DNA of 64,000 nucleotides. Source: Azoarcus sp. DD4 (GTDB taxonomy: Bacteria; Pseudomonadota; Gammaproteobacteria; Burkholderiales; Rhodocyclaceae). Within the stretch, counting starts at the first letter, position 1. The number at the start of each line of letters is the position of its first letter. The position numbers and the translations under genes are program-made. Where the stretch lies: positions 5,332,001-5,396,000 of the forward strand of contig NZ_CP022958.1 of NCBI RefSeq assembly GCF_006496635.1, in the 5' to 3' direction. The notes below the pieces were generated by a model. That model saw nothing but the letters and a program-made list of their open reading frames with translations. It had not been told where the DNA came from and searched no databases. Positions 29,053-37,126 of the stretch are shown here, piece by piece.

Positions 29053-29834
29053 GAACCGATCAGCCCCGCGGTCGGCGAGCTCGGGTCGGCCGAGTAGAAC
29101 TTGCGCGGCATGCGGCCGGCGAGGAAGGCCTCGCGGCCGGCCTCCACCGCCTTCCTCATCGCGCTCGCCATCAGCACCGGCCGGCCGGCGGCTGCGATGG
29201 CGGTGTTCATCAGCACGCCGTCGCAGCCGAGTTCCATGGCGATCGCGGCATCCGACGCGGTGCCGACGCCGGCATCGACCAGCACCGGCACCTTGGCGTT
29301 GTCGATGATGAGGCGCAGGTTCCACGGATTGAGGATGCCCATGCCGGAGCCGATCAGCGAGGCGAGCGGCATCACCGCGACGCAGCCGATCTCTTCGAGC
29401 ATCTTGGCCTGGATAGGGTCGTCGGCGCAGTAAACCATCACGTCGAAGCCGTCCTTCACCAGGGTTTCCGCCGCCTTCAGGGTTTCCGGCATGTTGGGGA
29501 ACAGCGACTTCGGATCGCCCAGCACCTCCAGCTTCACCAGCGCGTGGCCGTCGAGCAGCTCGCGCGCCAGCCGCAGCGTGCGCACCGCGTCGTCGGCGGT
29601 GTAGCAGCCGGCGGTGTTGGGCAGGATGGTGAACTGGTCCGGCGGCAGGGCATCGAGCAGATTGGGCTCGTCGGCGTTCTGGCCGATGTTGGTGCGGCGG
29701 ATCGCAACGGTGACGATCTCGGCGCCGCTCGCGTCGATGGCCTCTCGCGTTTCGGCGAAATCCTTGTATTTGCCGGTACCGACCAGCAGCCGGGAGCGGT
29801 ATTGCTTTCCGGCGATCACCAGGGCGTCGTTCAT
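29049..29834 (-). CDS. thiG: ThiG, thiazole synthase
   Basis: Forms the thiazole phosphate of thiamine from deoxyxylulose phosphate, dehydroglycine and ThiS-thiocarboxylate. The 261-residue protein shows SRLLVGTGKYKD, EIVTVAIRRTNIGQ, ILPNTAGCYTA, VKLEVLGDPK and VDAGVGTASDAAIAMELGCDGVLMNTAIA, in which the Schiff-base Lys is expected in the VKLEV segment. It lies between thiS and trmB. Confidence 0.97.
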   Translation of the reverse strand: MNDALVIAGKQYRSRLLVGTGKYKDFAETREAIDASGAEIVTVAIRRTNIGQNADEPNLLDALPPDQFTILPNTAGCYTADDAVRTLRLARELLDGHALVKLEVLGDPKSLFPNMPETLKAAETLVKDGFDVMVYCADDPIQAKMLEEIGCVAVMPLASLIGSGMGILNPWNLRLIIDNAKVPVLVDAGVGTASDAAIAMELGCDGVLMNTAIAAAGRPVLMASAMRKAVEAGREAFLAGRMPRKFYSADPSSPTAGLIGS

Positions 29835-29889
29835 GGGGAAACCTGTGGGAGCTAGGGTGGGATAAAGGCGGTGGTGCGCAGCGTGGCGC

Positions 29890-30093
29890 TCAACCGCCAC
29901 CGACCGCGACGACGATCTCGAGCCGGTCGCCGTCGACCAGCTGCGTCTCGCCGTGGCGCGCACGCGGCACGATGTCGCCGTTGCGCTCCACGGCGAGACG
30001 CTTGCCGGCGAGCTGGCGCTGTTCGAGCAGGCCTGCGACGGTGAGGCCGGCCTCGATCTCGGCGGGCTGGCCATTGAGGATGACGCGAATCAT
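29890..30093 (-). CDS. thiS: ThiS, sulfur carrier protein
   Basis: Ubiquitin-like 67-residue carrier whose C-terminal Gly-Gly is adenylated and thiocarboxylated to donate sulfur for thiazole formation. The protein ends VAVGGG, matching the required tail. The beta-grasp fold is seen in RVILNGQPAEIEAGLTV and GDRLEIVVAV. First gene of thiS-thiG-trmB; thiG begins 55 bp downstream. Confidence 0.96.
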   Translation of the reverse strand: MIRVILNGQPAEIEAGLTVAGLLEQRQLAGKRLAVERNGDIVPRARHGETQLVDGDRLEIVVAVGGG

Positions 30094-30272
30094 GCGGGGA
30101 AACCGGTGCGAATCAGGGCGGAAATCTTATCACGCCCCATCGCCGCCACCGGCGCACCGCCGCAGCGTCCGCCCGACAGTTGTCGACACCTGCCTCAAGC
30201 CCGCCATGCACATGAGCTTGCCGCCCCCCCGAGGCCTCCATGCGGGGTGTATTTCCTTGTCCCGATCTTTTT

Positions 30273-30304
30273 TGGATACAAGTTTGTATACTTTATTGTA
30301 TCCA
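30273..30304. promoter_or_regulatory. Inverted-repeat operator candidate for the GntR regulator (left copy)
   Basis: The 384-bp spacer between thiS and the gene at 30478 is locally AT-rich and holds TGGATACAA (30273-30281) and TTGTATCCA (30296-30304), perfect nine-base arms with TTGTATAC in the centre. GTATAC cores are typical of GntR/FCD operators. A similar TTGGAT...ATCCAA repeat lies at 41185-41220, at the other end of the same cluster. TATACT (30287-30292) could be a plus-strand -10 element. Nothing else was recognised in this spacer. Confidence 0.6.
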
Positions 30305-30477
30305 TAAGCTAGATTCCAGGCAGTGCCCGGCACGCCGAGGCGCCAACTCCGTATCCACCACCCCGGAGGTCCTATCGATCGGCTCGCCCACCGCCGCGGC
30401 AGCGCACGCCGCCACCCACACCATCCCGTCCGCCCCGCCTCACGCGACAAACCACGACTTTTCACGAAGGAATCGCC

Positions 30478-30762
30478 ATGAACGTACAGAACCTTGCCTA
30501 TCGCCTGACCCTGACCGCCCTGCTGAGCTGCACCGCGGCCACCTTCGCCGCCACCGCCGCGGCCGAATGCAAGCTGCAACCGAACATCAAGGGCGATCTG
30601 CGTTGCGTGAAAGTGGCGACGGTCGCCGCTGCCGAGACGGCCATCTGTCCGCATGGTCCGGCGCTCAAACAGGCCTGTGCACCGCTGGCCGGCGGCATGG
30701 CTTCGCCACAAGCCGCCGACGGGCGCGTCGCCGCCGCTCCGATAGCTGCCGAATCGCGCTGA
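30478..30762 (+). CDS. Small secreted Cys-containing hypothetical protein
   Basis: A 94-residue protein with a clear Sec signal peptide: Asn/Arg start, a hydrophobic core (residues 9-22) and a predicted cleavage after Ala-Ala-Ala at about residue 29. The mature part of about 65 residues has four cysteines (31, 43, 57, 67), suggesting two disulfides in the periplasm, and an Ala-rich tail. AAGGA precedes the ATG. No homologous family is recognised. It lies between the left operator-like repeat and the GntR regulator gene and may share their control. Confidence 0.55.
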   Translation: MNVQNLAYRLTLTALLSCTAATFAATAAAECKLQPNIKGDLRCVKVATVAAAETAICPHGPALKQACAPLAGGMASPQAADGRVAAAPIAAESR

Positions 30763-31118
30763 CCGCCCTTGCCGGCGGCAGGCGGGCACACGGCAGGCGC
30801 ACCGCCCGGGGAAGGCGATCGCCCCGACCGGCCTGTGCGAACCGCGTCGCCGGCACCGATGTTACGGCGGCCCTTCGCCAGCGCGTTTACGCTAGGCTAT
30901 CCGCCATCCACATCGCTCGGCGGCGTATGGCGGCGATTGCGCCGACACGCTTCCCGGCGGCCATTTTCACGGAATGTGTGCCGTCCTCCGCGCAGGCCGC
31001 AAACGCCGACCGGCGCGGACAACGATGACAAAGACATCGACTGCGGACACACCACGGCACCGCCGGTCAATTCCCGAAACCGCCAGCGATGAGGCCCGAG
31101 TAAACGCTGCGAACCGAT
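30763..31118. other. Intergenic stretch with no recognised element
   Basis: About 356 bp before the GntR regulator gene. No convincing reading frame, terminator with T-run or operator was found. The promoter of the regulator presumably lies here, but no clear -35/-10 pair stands out. Confidence 0.5.
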
Positions 31119-31796
31119 ATGGCCCAGTCCAAATCCCATGCCCGCCTGTCCGAGACCGTCTACGAGCGGCTCAAGCAGGACATCTTCGATTTCCGCCTGT
31201 TACCGGGCGACCGCCTGACCGAGACGGAGCTTGCCGACAGCCTGCAGGTCAGTCGCACGCCGGTGCGTCAGGCCCTGTCCCGGCTCGAGCAGGAGGGTTA
31301 CCTCAAGGTGGCCTTCCGCAACGGCTGGACGCTGTCGCCCTTCGACTTCGACCGCTTCGAGCAGCTCTACGACCTGCGCGTCGTGCTCGAACTCGCGGCG
31401 GTGGAGCAGATCTGCAGCGCCGCCGATGCGCCGGACCTGTCCGCGCTCGCTGCGATCTGGCTGGTGCCGCCGGAACAACGCCTGACCGACGCGCGCACCG
31501 TGGCCGAGAACGACGAAGCCTTCCACCAGGAACTGGTGATCGCCACCGGCAATGCGGAAATGGCGCGGGTGCACCGCGACGTGTCGGAAAAGATCCGCAT
31601 CATCCGCCGGCTGGATTTCACCAAGGGCGAACGCATCCAGGCCACCTACGACGAACACGCCCGCATCCTGCGCCTGCTGCAGGCGCGCGACGCCGTCGGC
31701 GCCGGCAAGCTGCTGCGCAGCCACATCGAAGCCAGCAAGACGGAAGTGCGCGGCATCACCCTGCACATGCTGCACATGGCGCGCAACAAGCGCTGA
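31119..31796 (+). CDS. GntR-family (FCD) transcription regulator of the adjacent biuret/oligo-urea cluster
   Basis: A 225-residue regulator. The N-terminal winged helix-turn-helix (about 8-75: LSETVYERLKQDIFDFRLLPGDRL, LADSLQVSRTPVRQALSRLE) is followed by an all-helical FCD ligand-binding domain with the metal/ligand residues expected in DLRVVLE, NDEAFHQELV and DEHARILRLLQARDA. FCD regulators usually sense organic acids or related small metabolites and repress until bound. It faces the 3' end of the minus-strand catabolic operon, with a shared terminator between them. Control of that operon is inferred from position and from similar inverted repeats at 30273 and 41185. Confidence 0.88.
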   Translation: MAQSKSHARLSETVYERLKQDIFDFRLLPGDRLTETELADSLQVSRTPVRQALSRLEQEGYLKVAFRNGWTLSPFDFDRFEQLYDLRVVLELAAVEQICSAADAPDLSALAAIWLVPPEQRLTDARTVAENDEAFHQELVIATGNAEMARVHRDVSEKIRIIRRLDFTKGERIQATYDEHARILRLLQARDAVGAGKLLRSHIEASKTEVRGITLHMLHMARNKR

Positions 31797-31828
31797 AACG
31801 CCGTCCGGCGGCGGCCTTGTACGAAAAA

Positions 31829-31852
31829 GGCGCGGTCCCCCGCGCCTTTTTT
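31829..31852. terminator. Bidirectional intrinsic terminator between the GntR gene and the catabolic operon
   Basis: GGCGCGG-TCCC-CCGCGCC (31829-31846) is flanked by AAAAA on the left and TTTTTT on the right, so it can end transcripts from both strands: the GntR gene 32 bp upstream, and the outer-membrane-channel end of the operon 36 bp beyond. Confidence 0.92.
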
Positions 31853-31887
31853 GCTGTCCGGTGGCCCGCGCCGCCGGCAACGCCGCA

Positions 31888-32754
31888 TCAGAAGTGGTAT
31901 TCCGCGCGGATCATCGGCGTCTTGGCAAAAGCGCCGTCACCGGCCGGACCGGTGTGGTCGTTGCCGAACTTGTTGCGCCAGTACTGGTATTCCAGGCCGA
32001 CCTTGAAGGTGTTCTTGGGACCGCCGACGGCATGGCTGAGGTCGTACATGACCTGCATGTCGATGTTGGTCTCGGGCTTGGTGTTGCCGCCGAACTCGTC
32101 CTTGCCCTTGTAGGCGATGAAGTTGGCGAAGCCCTCGAAGGACAGCGGCACCGGACCGATGCTGAACGGAATGCCCCAGGCCAGGTTGAGCATGGGATGC
32201 GGGTCGTAGTGGTAACGGTCGGGATGGCCCTTGGGCGCATTGCTTTCCCACAGCATCAGCAGGCTGACGTTGAGGAAGCCGGGCACGTCCAGCATGAAGG
32301 TCGGGCCGAACACCCACATCCGCTTTTTCGACTCGTAGCCGTCGCCCGACTTGGTATTGAAGTCGAAACCCAGCGTGACGCCGGTGCCGCGCACCGGGCC
32401 GTAGGCGAACGCGCTGCTGCCGGTGATCTTGCCCAGGTCCAGGGTGTGGCGGTAGAGCACATAGACTTCCTGTGCGCTCTCGTCGCGGTTGGGCACGCCG
32501 TTGGTAGTCGGGGAATCCTTGCTGTCGGAGAACAGGAAATCCACGTTGAGGAAGTTGGTGCCGTACTTGTAGCCGCTGGCATGGGTGAAGTTGAGGATGT
32601 GCTTGCTGATGTCCTCGTCGTTGTACGGCTCGGCGAAGGTTTCGCCGTAGCGCCAGCCGATCGAGGTGTCGCTCCACTCCGCCGCCGCTGCCGGCGTGGC
32701 GATGGCGGCGATGGCGGCGCACAGCGCGGCGTGCTTCAAGGCCTTCCCTTTCAT
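31888..32754 (-). CDS. Outer-membrane channel protein, Tsx-like
   Basis: A 288-residue outer-membrane beta-barrel with a Sec signal peptide (MKGKALKHAALCAAIAAI..., cleavage after AAA near residue 25). It is rich in alternating aromatic/polar strands, with a final strand ending in EYHF, the terminal Phe typical of Bam-inserted porins. Segments such as WRYGETFAEPYNDEDISK resemble the nucleoside-specific channel Tsx family. The start has AAGGGGAAG upstream. As last gene of the operon it would admit the substrate across the outer membrane before capture by the BMP-type binding protein. Family assignment is moderate. Confidence 0.8.
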   Translation of the reverse strand: MKGKALKHAALCAAIAAIATPAAAAEWSDTSIGWRYGETFAEPYNDEDISKHILNFTHASGYKYGTNFLNVDFLFSDSKDSPTTNGVPNRDESAQEVYVLYRHTLDLGKITGSSAFAYGPVRGTGVTLGFDFNTKSGDGYESKKRMWVFGPTFMLDVPGFLNVSLLMLWESNAPKGHPDRYHYDPHPMLNLAWGIPFSIGPVPLSFEGFANFIAYKGKDEFGGNTKPETNIDMQVMYDLSHAVGGPKNTFKVGLEYQYWRNKFGNDHTGPAGDGAFAKTPMIRAEYHF

Positions 32755-32821
32755 GTTGCTTCCCCTTTCTCGTTGCAAAAACCTTTGGTGGCGACGCGCG
32801 AACGGGTCGCCGCGGGCCCGT

Positions 32822-33898
32822 TCAGCCCAGCATGCTCACATGCGCCGACACCACCCGCCAGCCTCGGGCGAAGCGCACCCAGGTCTGGCTCTGGCGGCCG
32901 ACCGGATCGCCGTCGCGCAGGAACTCGACGTCGGCGGTGGCGAAATCCTCGCCATAGGTGGTGATGACCCGCTTGCGCAGGCTGCGCGGCATGTTGGCCG
33001 GCGGTACGAAGGCGGCACGATACGCGCGGATGGCGTCGGCGCCGTAGAGGTTTTCGCCGATGCCGTAGCGCACCGTGAGCGGGCTGTTCCAGAACAGCTC
33101 GTCGAGCACGGCGACGTCGTTGCGGATCAGCGCCGCCTCGTAGCGCTCGAACACCGCGGTCAGTTCGGCGACCACGTGCGGCAGGTTGATCGCGGCGCCG
33201 CCGGCAGTGGTCCCGACGGTGACCTTGTTGCCGCCTCCCGCCAGCGCTGCCTGCAACACGGCCAGGGGCGCCGTCCAGCCGACGATGGCGCCCTGGGCAC
33301 GGATCATCGCGAGCGTGGCGGCCTTGAATTCGGGGAAGTAGCTTTCGGTCGCGTCCTCCACCAGCAGGCAATCGTAGCCGCGGTCGTTGGCCTCGCGCAT
33401 CGTGGTCTGCACGCAGACCTCGGTAGTGACGCCGGCGAAGATCAGGTGGGTGATGCCCCTCAGGCGCAGGATCTCGCCCAGCCCGGTGGCGTAGAACGCG
33501 CCCTTGCCCGGCTTGTCGATGACGATCTCGCCGGGACGCGGCGCCACCGCCGCCAGGATGTCGTTGCCCGCCTCGCCGGCGACGAGAATGCGCCCCATCG
33601 GCCCGCAATCGCCGATGCGCAGGCTGGCCGTGCCGCGCGCGCGCTTGGCCGGCGGGCAGTCGGACAGATCGGGCCGGTGCGCCTCGCGGGTGTGGATCAC
33701 GGCGATGCTGCGGGCGCGGCACAGGTCGAGCAGCGCCGCCACCGTCGGCACGATGGCGGCCAGGCGCGAGACGTCGTTGCCCAGGCTTTCGCCGAAGCCG
33801 CCGGGCTCGATGAAGTCGCGCTGCATGTCGATGACGACGAGTGCGGTGGTAGCGGGATCGAAGACGAAATCGCCGGGTTGGGCGGGTACGCGGATCAT
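32822..33898 (-). CDS. Isochorismatase-like amidohydrolase fused to an AtzH-like domain
   Basis: A 358-residue two-domain enzyme. Residues 1-225 are a cysteine hydrolase of the isochorismatase-like family with the triad D24 (VVIDMQRDF), K129 (VIDKPGKGAF) and C162 (TTEVCVQTTMREAND). It is a paralogue of the BiuH-type enzyme three genes away in the operon. Residues about 238-358 match the small AtzH/DUF3225 (NTF2/SnoaL-like) proteins of the cyanuric-acid pathway, including Y253 and R277, whose spacing equals that of the pair I recall for AtzH. AtzH is described as a decarboxylase of a carboxylated urea. A triuret-hydrolase-like first step giving a carboxylated product, then decarboxylated by the fused domain, is an attractive but unproven reading. 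ATG 33898 has GAGGA; a TTG at 33910 is less likely. Confidence 0.82.
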   Translation of the reverse strand: MIRVPAQPGDFVFDPATTALVVIDMQRDFIEPGGFGESLGNDVSRLAAIVPTVAALLDLCRARSIAVIHTREAHRPDLSDCPPAKRARGTASLRIGDCGPMGRILVAGEAGNDILAAVAPRPGEIVIDKPGKGAFYATGLGEILRLRGITHLIFAGVTTEVCVQTTMREANDRGYDCLLVEDATESYFPEFKAATLAMIRAQGAIVGWTAPLAVLQAALAGGGNKVTVGTTAGGAAINLPHVVAELTAVFERYEAALIRNDVAVLDELFWNSPLTVRYGIGENLYGADAIRAYRAAFVPPANMPRSLRKRVITTYGEDFATADVEFLRDGDPVGRQSQTWVRFARGWRVVSAHVSMLG

Positions 33899-33906
33899 GG
33901 ATGTCC

Positions 33907-35484
33907 TCAATGGTCGAAGCCGGCCATGTGCTGGCCGATGAGGCCAAGATCGGCCTCGCCGGCAGCGGCCTCATAGGCGATGCGGCCGCCCGACATCACC
34001 AGGATGCGGTCAGCCAGTTCGAGCAGTTCGTCGAGGTCCTCGCTCACCAGCAGGATGGCGGCGCCCTCGTCGCGCGCCTGCGCCAGACGCTGGTGGATGG
34101 CCTCCGTGGCGAGGAAGTCGAGACCGAACACCGGGTTGGCCACCAGCAGCAGGCGCACCGGCTGCGACAACTCGCGCGCCAGCACCGCGCGCTGCACGTT
34201 GCCGCCGGACAAGTTTTCGATGGCGGCAGCCGGCGTCGGCGGTCGCACGCCGAAGGCTTCGATCAGCCTGCGCGCCCGCTGGTCGAGCACCCCCTTCTTC
34301 AGGAAACGCAACGACAGCCAGCCGCCGGCATACGGTGCGAGGTCGAAGTCGCGCAGCGCCATGTTCTCGGCCACGCTCATCGCCGGCACGCAGGCATTGC
34401 GCAGCGGTTCCTCGGGCAGGCTGTAGACGCCGTGGCGGCGCATCTCGGGCCGCGTCGCGCGGTAGTCCTCGCCGCCTACGCGAATGCGGCCGGCGCGGGG
34501 GCGGCGCTGGCCGAGCAGCACTTCCATCATCTCCTTCTGGCCATTGCCGGCCACCCCGGCGATACCGACGATCTCGCCCGCCCGCACCGACAGGTCCAGG
34601 CCCTGCACCGCAGGCGTGCCGCGGTCGTTGTCGGCGCACAGGCCTTCGATGCGCAGGCGCTCCTCCCCCGGCGCATGGACCTGGCCGGCGCTGCGCCGCG
34701 GCCTCACCGTCACCGACACGCTGCTGCCGACCATCATCTCCGCCATCTCGGCAGTGCCGAGTTCGCCCACCTTGCCGCTGCCGGCAAGCTTGCCGCGGCG
34801 CAGGATGGTGACCGCGTCGCCGTAGGCGGCGACCTCGCGGAACTTGTGGGTGATCATCATCACCGTCAGCCGGCCTTCGCGCGTCATGCCGTGCAGCATG
34901 CCGAGCACCTCGTCGGCCTCGCCCGGCGTCAGTACCGAGGTGGGCTCGTCGAGGATGAGCAGGCGCTGGCCGAGATAGAGCTGCTTGAGGATCTCCAGCT
35001 TCTGCTTTTCGCCGGCGGCAAGGTCGGCGACCCGCGCATCGAGATCGAGGCGGAAGGGCGTGCCGTCGAGGAAGGCCGCCAGCGCCGCGCGCTCCTTGCG
35101 CCAGTCGATGCGCAGCGGCAGATCGCCGCGCGCCAGCAGCAGGTTCTCGGCCACGCTCATGCCGGGCGCCAGCGTGAAATGCTGGTACACCATGCCGATG
35201 CGCAGGCGCTGGGCATCGCGCGGGCTGCGGATGGCCTGCTCGCGGCCGTCCACCAGGAAGCTGCCCTCTTCCGGCGGGTGGTAGCCCACCAGGCACTTCA
35301 CCAGGGTGCTCTTGCCGGCGCCGTTCTCGCCGAGCAGGCAGTGGAAGCTGCCCGCCTCCACCTTCATCGACACGGTATCGAGCGCGGTGAGTTCGCCGAA
35401 GCGCTTGGTCACGCGGTAGGCCTCGACCGCCGCCCCGCGCTCCAGGGCGACCGTCTGCAGGGCCGGCGGTTCGAGCAGGTTCAT
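33907..35484 (-). CDS. BMP-type ABC importer, double ATPase subunit
   Basis: A 525-residue ATP-binding protein with two fused nucleotide-binding domains, the layout of sugar/nucleoside importers working with BMP-type binding proteins. The first half has a good Walker A (GENGAGKSTL), signature-like LAAGEKQKLEIL and Walker B LLILDEPTSVLT. The second half has a degenerate Walker A (GVAGNGQKEM) and Walker B (LLLVANPVFGLD) but an intact LSGGN signature; one active site is common in this family. It lies between biuH and the hydrolase-AtzH fusion, overlapping neither. Confidence 0.93.
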   Translation of the reverse strand: MNLLEPPALQTVALERGAAVEAYRVTKRFGELTALDTVSMKVEAGSFHCLLGENGAGKSTLVKCLVGYHPPEEGSFLVDGREQAIRSPRDAQRLRIGMVYQHFTLAPGMSVAENLLLARGDLPLRIDWRKERAALAAFLDGTPFRLDLDARVADLAAGEKQKLEILKQLYLGQRLLILDEPTSVLTPGEADEVLGMLHGMTREGRLTVMMITHKFREVAAYGDAVTILRRGKLAGSGKVGELGTAEMAEMMVGSSVSVTVRPRRSAGQVHAPGEERLRIEGLCADNDRGTPAVQGLDLSVRAGEIVGIAGVAGNGQKEMMEVLLGQRRPRAGRIRVGGEDYRATRPEMRRHGVYSLPEEPLRNACVPAMSVAENMALRDFDLAPYAGGWLSLRFLKKGVLDQRARRLIEAFGVRPPTPAAAIENLSGGNVQRAVLARELSQPVRLLLVANPVFGLDFLATEAIHQRLAQARDEGAAILLVSEDLDELLELADRILVMSGGRIAYEAAAGEADLGLIGQHMAGFDH

Positions 35485-35488
35485 GGCC

Positions 35489-36172
35489 TCAGTCCAGCGC
35501 GGCCAGCAGGGTGGACGAATCGGCTACCGCGCCGAACACGCCGCCCTGCATCTTGATCATCTTGATCGCGGCGAGATGGTTGCCGTGATCGGTAGCGCCG
35601 CAGCAGTCTTCCAGCAGCAGGCATTCGAAGCCCATGTCGTTGGCGTCGCGCATGGTGGTGTGCACGCAGACGTCGGTGGTGATGCCGGTCAGCACGATGT
35701 TGCGGATGCCGCGGGTGCGCAGGACCAGTTCCAGGTCGGTGGCGTAGAAGGAGCCCTTGCCCGGTTTGTCGATGACGACCTCGCCCGCCAGCGGCGCCAG
35801 CTCGGGGATGATTTCCCAGCCCGGCTCGCCGCGCACCAGGATGCGGCCGCAGGGGCCGGGGTCGCCGATGCCGGCGCCGATGCGCTGCGAGCGCCAGCGC
35901 TTGTTGGCTGGCAGGTCGGCGAGATCGGGGCGGTGACCCTCGCGGGTGTGGATGATGAAGAAACCCTTGCGCCGCATCGTCGCCAGCACCCGGCCGATGG
36001 GCTCGATCGGCGCACGGGTGAGCGACAGGTCGTAGCCCATCTTGTCCACATAGCCGCCGACGCCGCAGAAGTCGGTCTGCATGTCGATGATGACGAGCGC
36101 GGTGTTGGCCGGCGTGAGGTCGCCGTTCCAGGGCCAGGGATAGGGATCGGCGTCGAGGTGAAAGGCGGTCAT
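35489..36172 (-). CDS. biuH: Biuret amidohydrolase (BiuH type, isochorismatase-like family)
   Basis: Cytosolic cysteine hydrolase of 227 residues predicted to convert biuret to allophanate and ammonia. D30 (ALVIIDMQTDF), K136 (VVIDKPGKGSF) and C169 (TTDVCVHTTM) form the triad. Each is exactly six positions before the triad I recall for the characterised Rhizobium leguminosarum BiuH (D36, K142, C175), and the surrounding segments (DPYPWPWNG, GHRPDLADLPANKRWRSQRI) also match that enzyme. The allophanate hydrolase encoded upstream in the operon would take the product. GGAG precedes the ATG; the permease stop is 18 bp upstream and the ATPase ATG 4 bp downstream. Confidence 0.9.
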   Translation of the reverse strand: MTAFHLDADPYPWPWNGDLTPANTALVIIDMQTDFCGVGGYVDKMGYDLSLTRAPIEPIGRVLATMRRKGFFIIHTREGHRPDLADLPANKRWRSQRIGAGIGDPGPCGRILVRGEPGWEIIPELAPLAGEVVIDKPGKGSFYATDLELVLRTRGIRNIVLTGITTDVCVHTTMRDANDMGFECLLLEDCCGATDHGNHLAAIKMIKMQGGVFGAVADSSTLLAALD

Positions 36173-36190
36173 GTTCTGCGCTCCGGCGGG

Positions 36191-37126
36191 TCAGCGTTGG
36201 GTCAGGGACAATTCGCCGGGCGCGCCGGCCAGACTGCGGCCAGGCGCCCAGCTCGCCGCCATCAGCGCCAGGGTCAGCACGTAGGGGGCGGCGTTGAAGA
36301 GGTAGTAGCCGGCGGTCACGCCCTGCGACTGCAGGGCCGGGCCGAGCGCGCCGGCGGCGCCGAACAGCAGCGCGGCGAGCGCGCAGCGCAGCGGATCCCA
36401 GCGCGCGAAGATCACCAGCGCCACGGCCATCAGGCCCTGGCCGCTGGACAGGCCCTCGTTCCAGCTGCCGGGGTAGTGCAGCGACAGGAAGGCGCCGCCG
36501 ATGCCGGCCAGAAAACCGCCGATGGCCGTCGCGCCCACGCGCATCGGCACCACCGCGTAACCGAGCGCCCGCGCCGCCGCGGCGTTGTCGCCCACCAGGC
36601 GCAGCGCCAGCCCCCAGCGGCTGTTGGAAAAGCCCCAGCGCAAGGCCAGCGCCAGCGCCAGGCCGAGCGGCAGCAGCACGTTGATGCGCAGCGCCGACTG
36701 CACCTGGGCGTTGTCGCTCCAGGCACCCAGCTCCAGCGCCGGCAGCATCGGAGCCTGCGGCTGGATCAGCGGCTTGCCGAGGAAGAAGGCCAGCCCGGTG
36801 CCGAACAGCATCAGCGCAATGCCGACGGCGATGTCGTTCACCTTGCGCAGCGAACACAGCAGGCCGTGCAGCAGGCCCATCAACAGGCCGGACAGGCCGG
36901 CCGCCAGCACGCCCAGCCAGGGCGAACCGCTCAGCAGCGAGGCGCCGTAGCCGCACATCGCGCCCAGCACCAGGATCCCTTCCAGGCCGAGGTTGATGCG
37001 CCCCGATTTCTCGGTGATGCATTCGCCCAGGCTGACGAAGAGGAAGGGCGTGCTGACCCGCAGCGCGCCACCCAGCAAGGCCAGCAGCAGGCTGCCCAGC
37101 GCAAGACCGTCACCGGCTTCAGACAC
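36191..37126 (-). CDS. ABC importer permease, second subunit (BPD_transp_2 family)
   Basis: A 311-residue inner-membrane protein of about eight to ten helices, resembling NupQ/YufQ-type permeases. The conserved segments are LFVSLGECITEKSGRINLGLEG and VRAVGDNAAAARALGY-like RLVGDNAAAARALGY. The start is GTG at 37126 with a perfect AAGGAGG upstream, overlapping the end of the other permease gene by eight bases. It forms the translocation pore with that partner. Confidence 0.92.
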   Translation of the reverse strand: MSEAGDGLALGSLLLALLGGALRVSTPFLFVSLGECITEKSGRINLGLEGILVLGAMCGYGASLLSGSPWLGVLAAGLSGLLMGLLHGLLCSLRKVNDIAVGIALMLFGTGLAFFLGKPLIQPQAPMLPALELGAWSDNAQVQSALRINVLLPLGLALALALRWGFSNSRWGLALRLVGDNAAAARALGYAVVPMRVGATAIGGFLAGIGGAFLSLHYPGSWNEGLSSGQGLMAVALVIFARWDPLRCALAALLFGAAGALGPALQSQGVTAGYYLFNAAPYVLTLALMAASWAPGRSLAGAPGELSLTQR

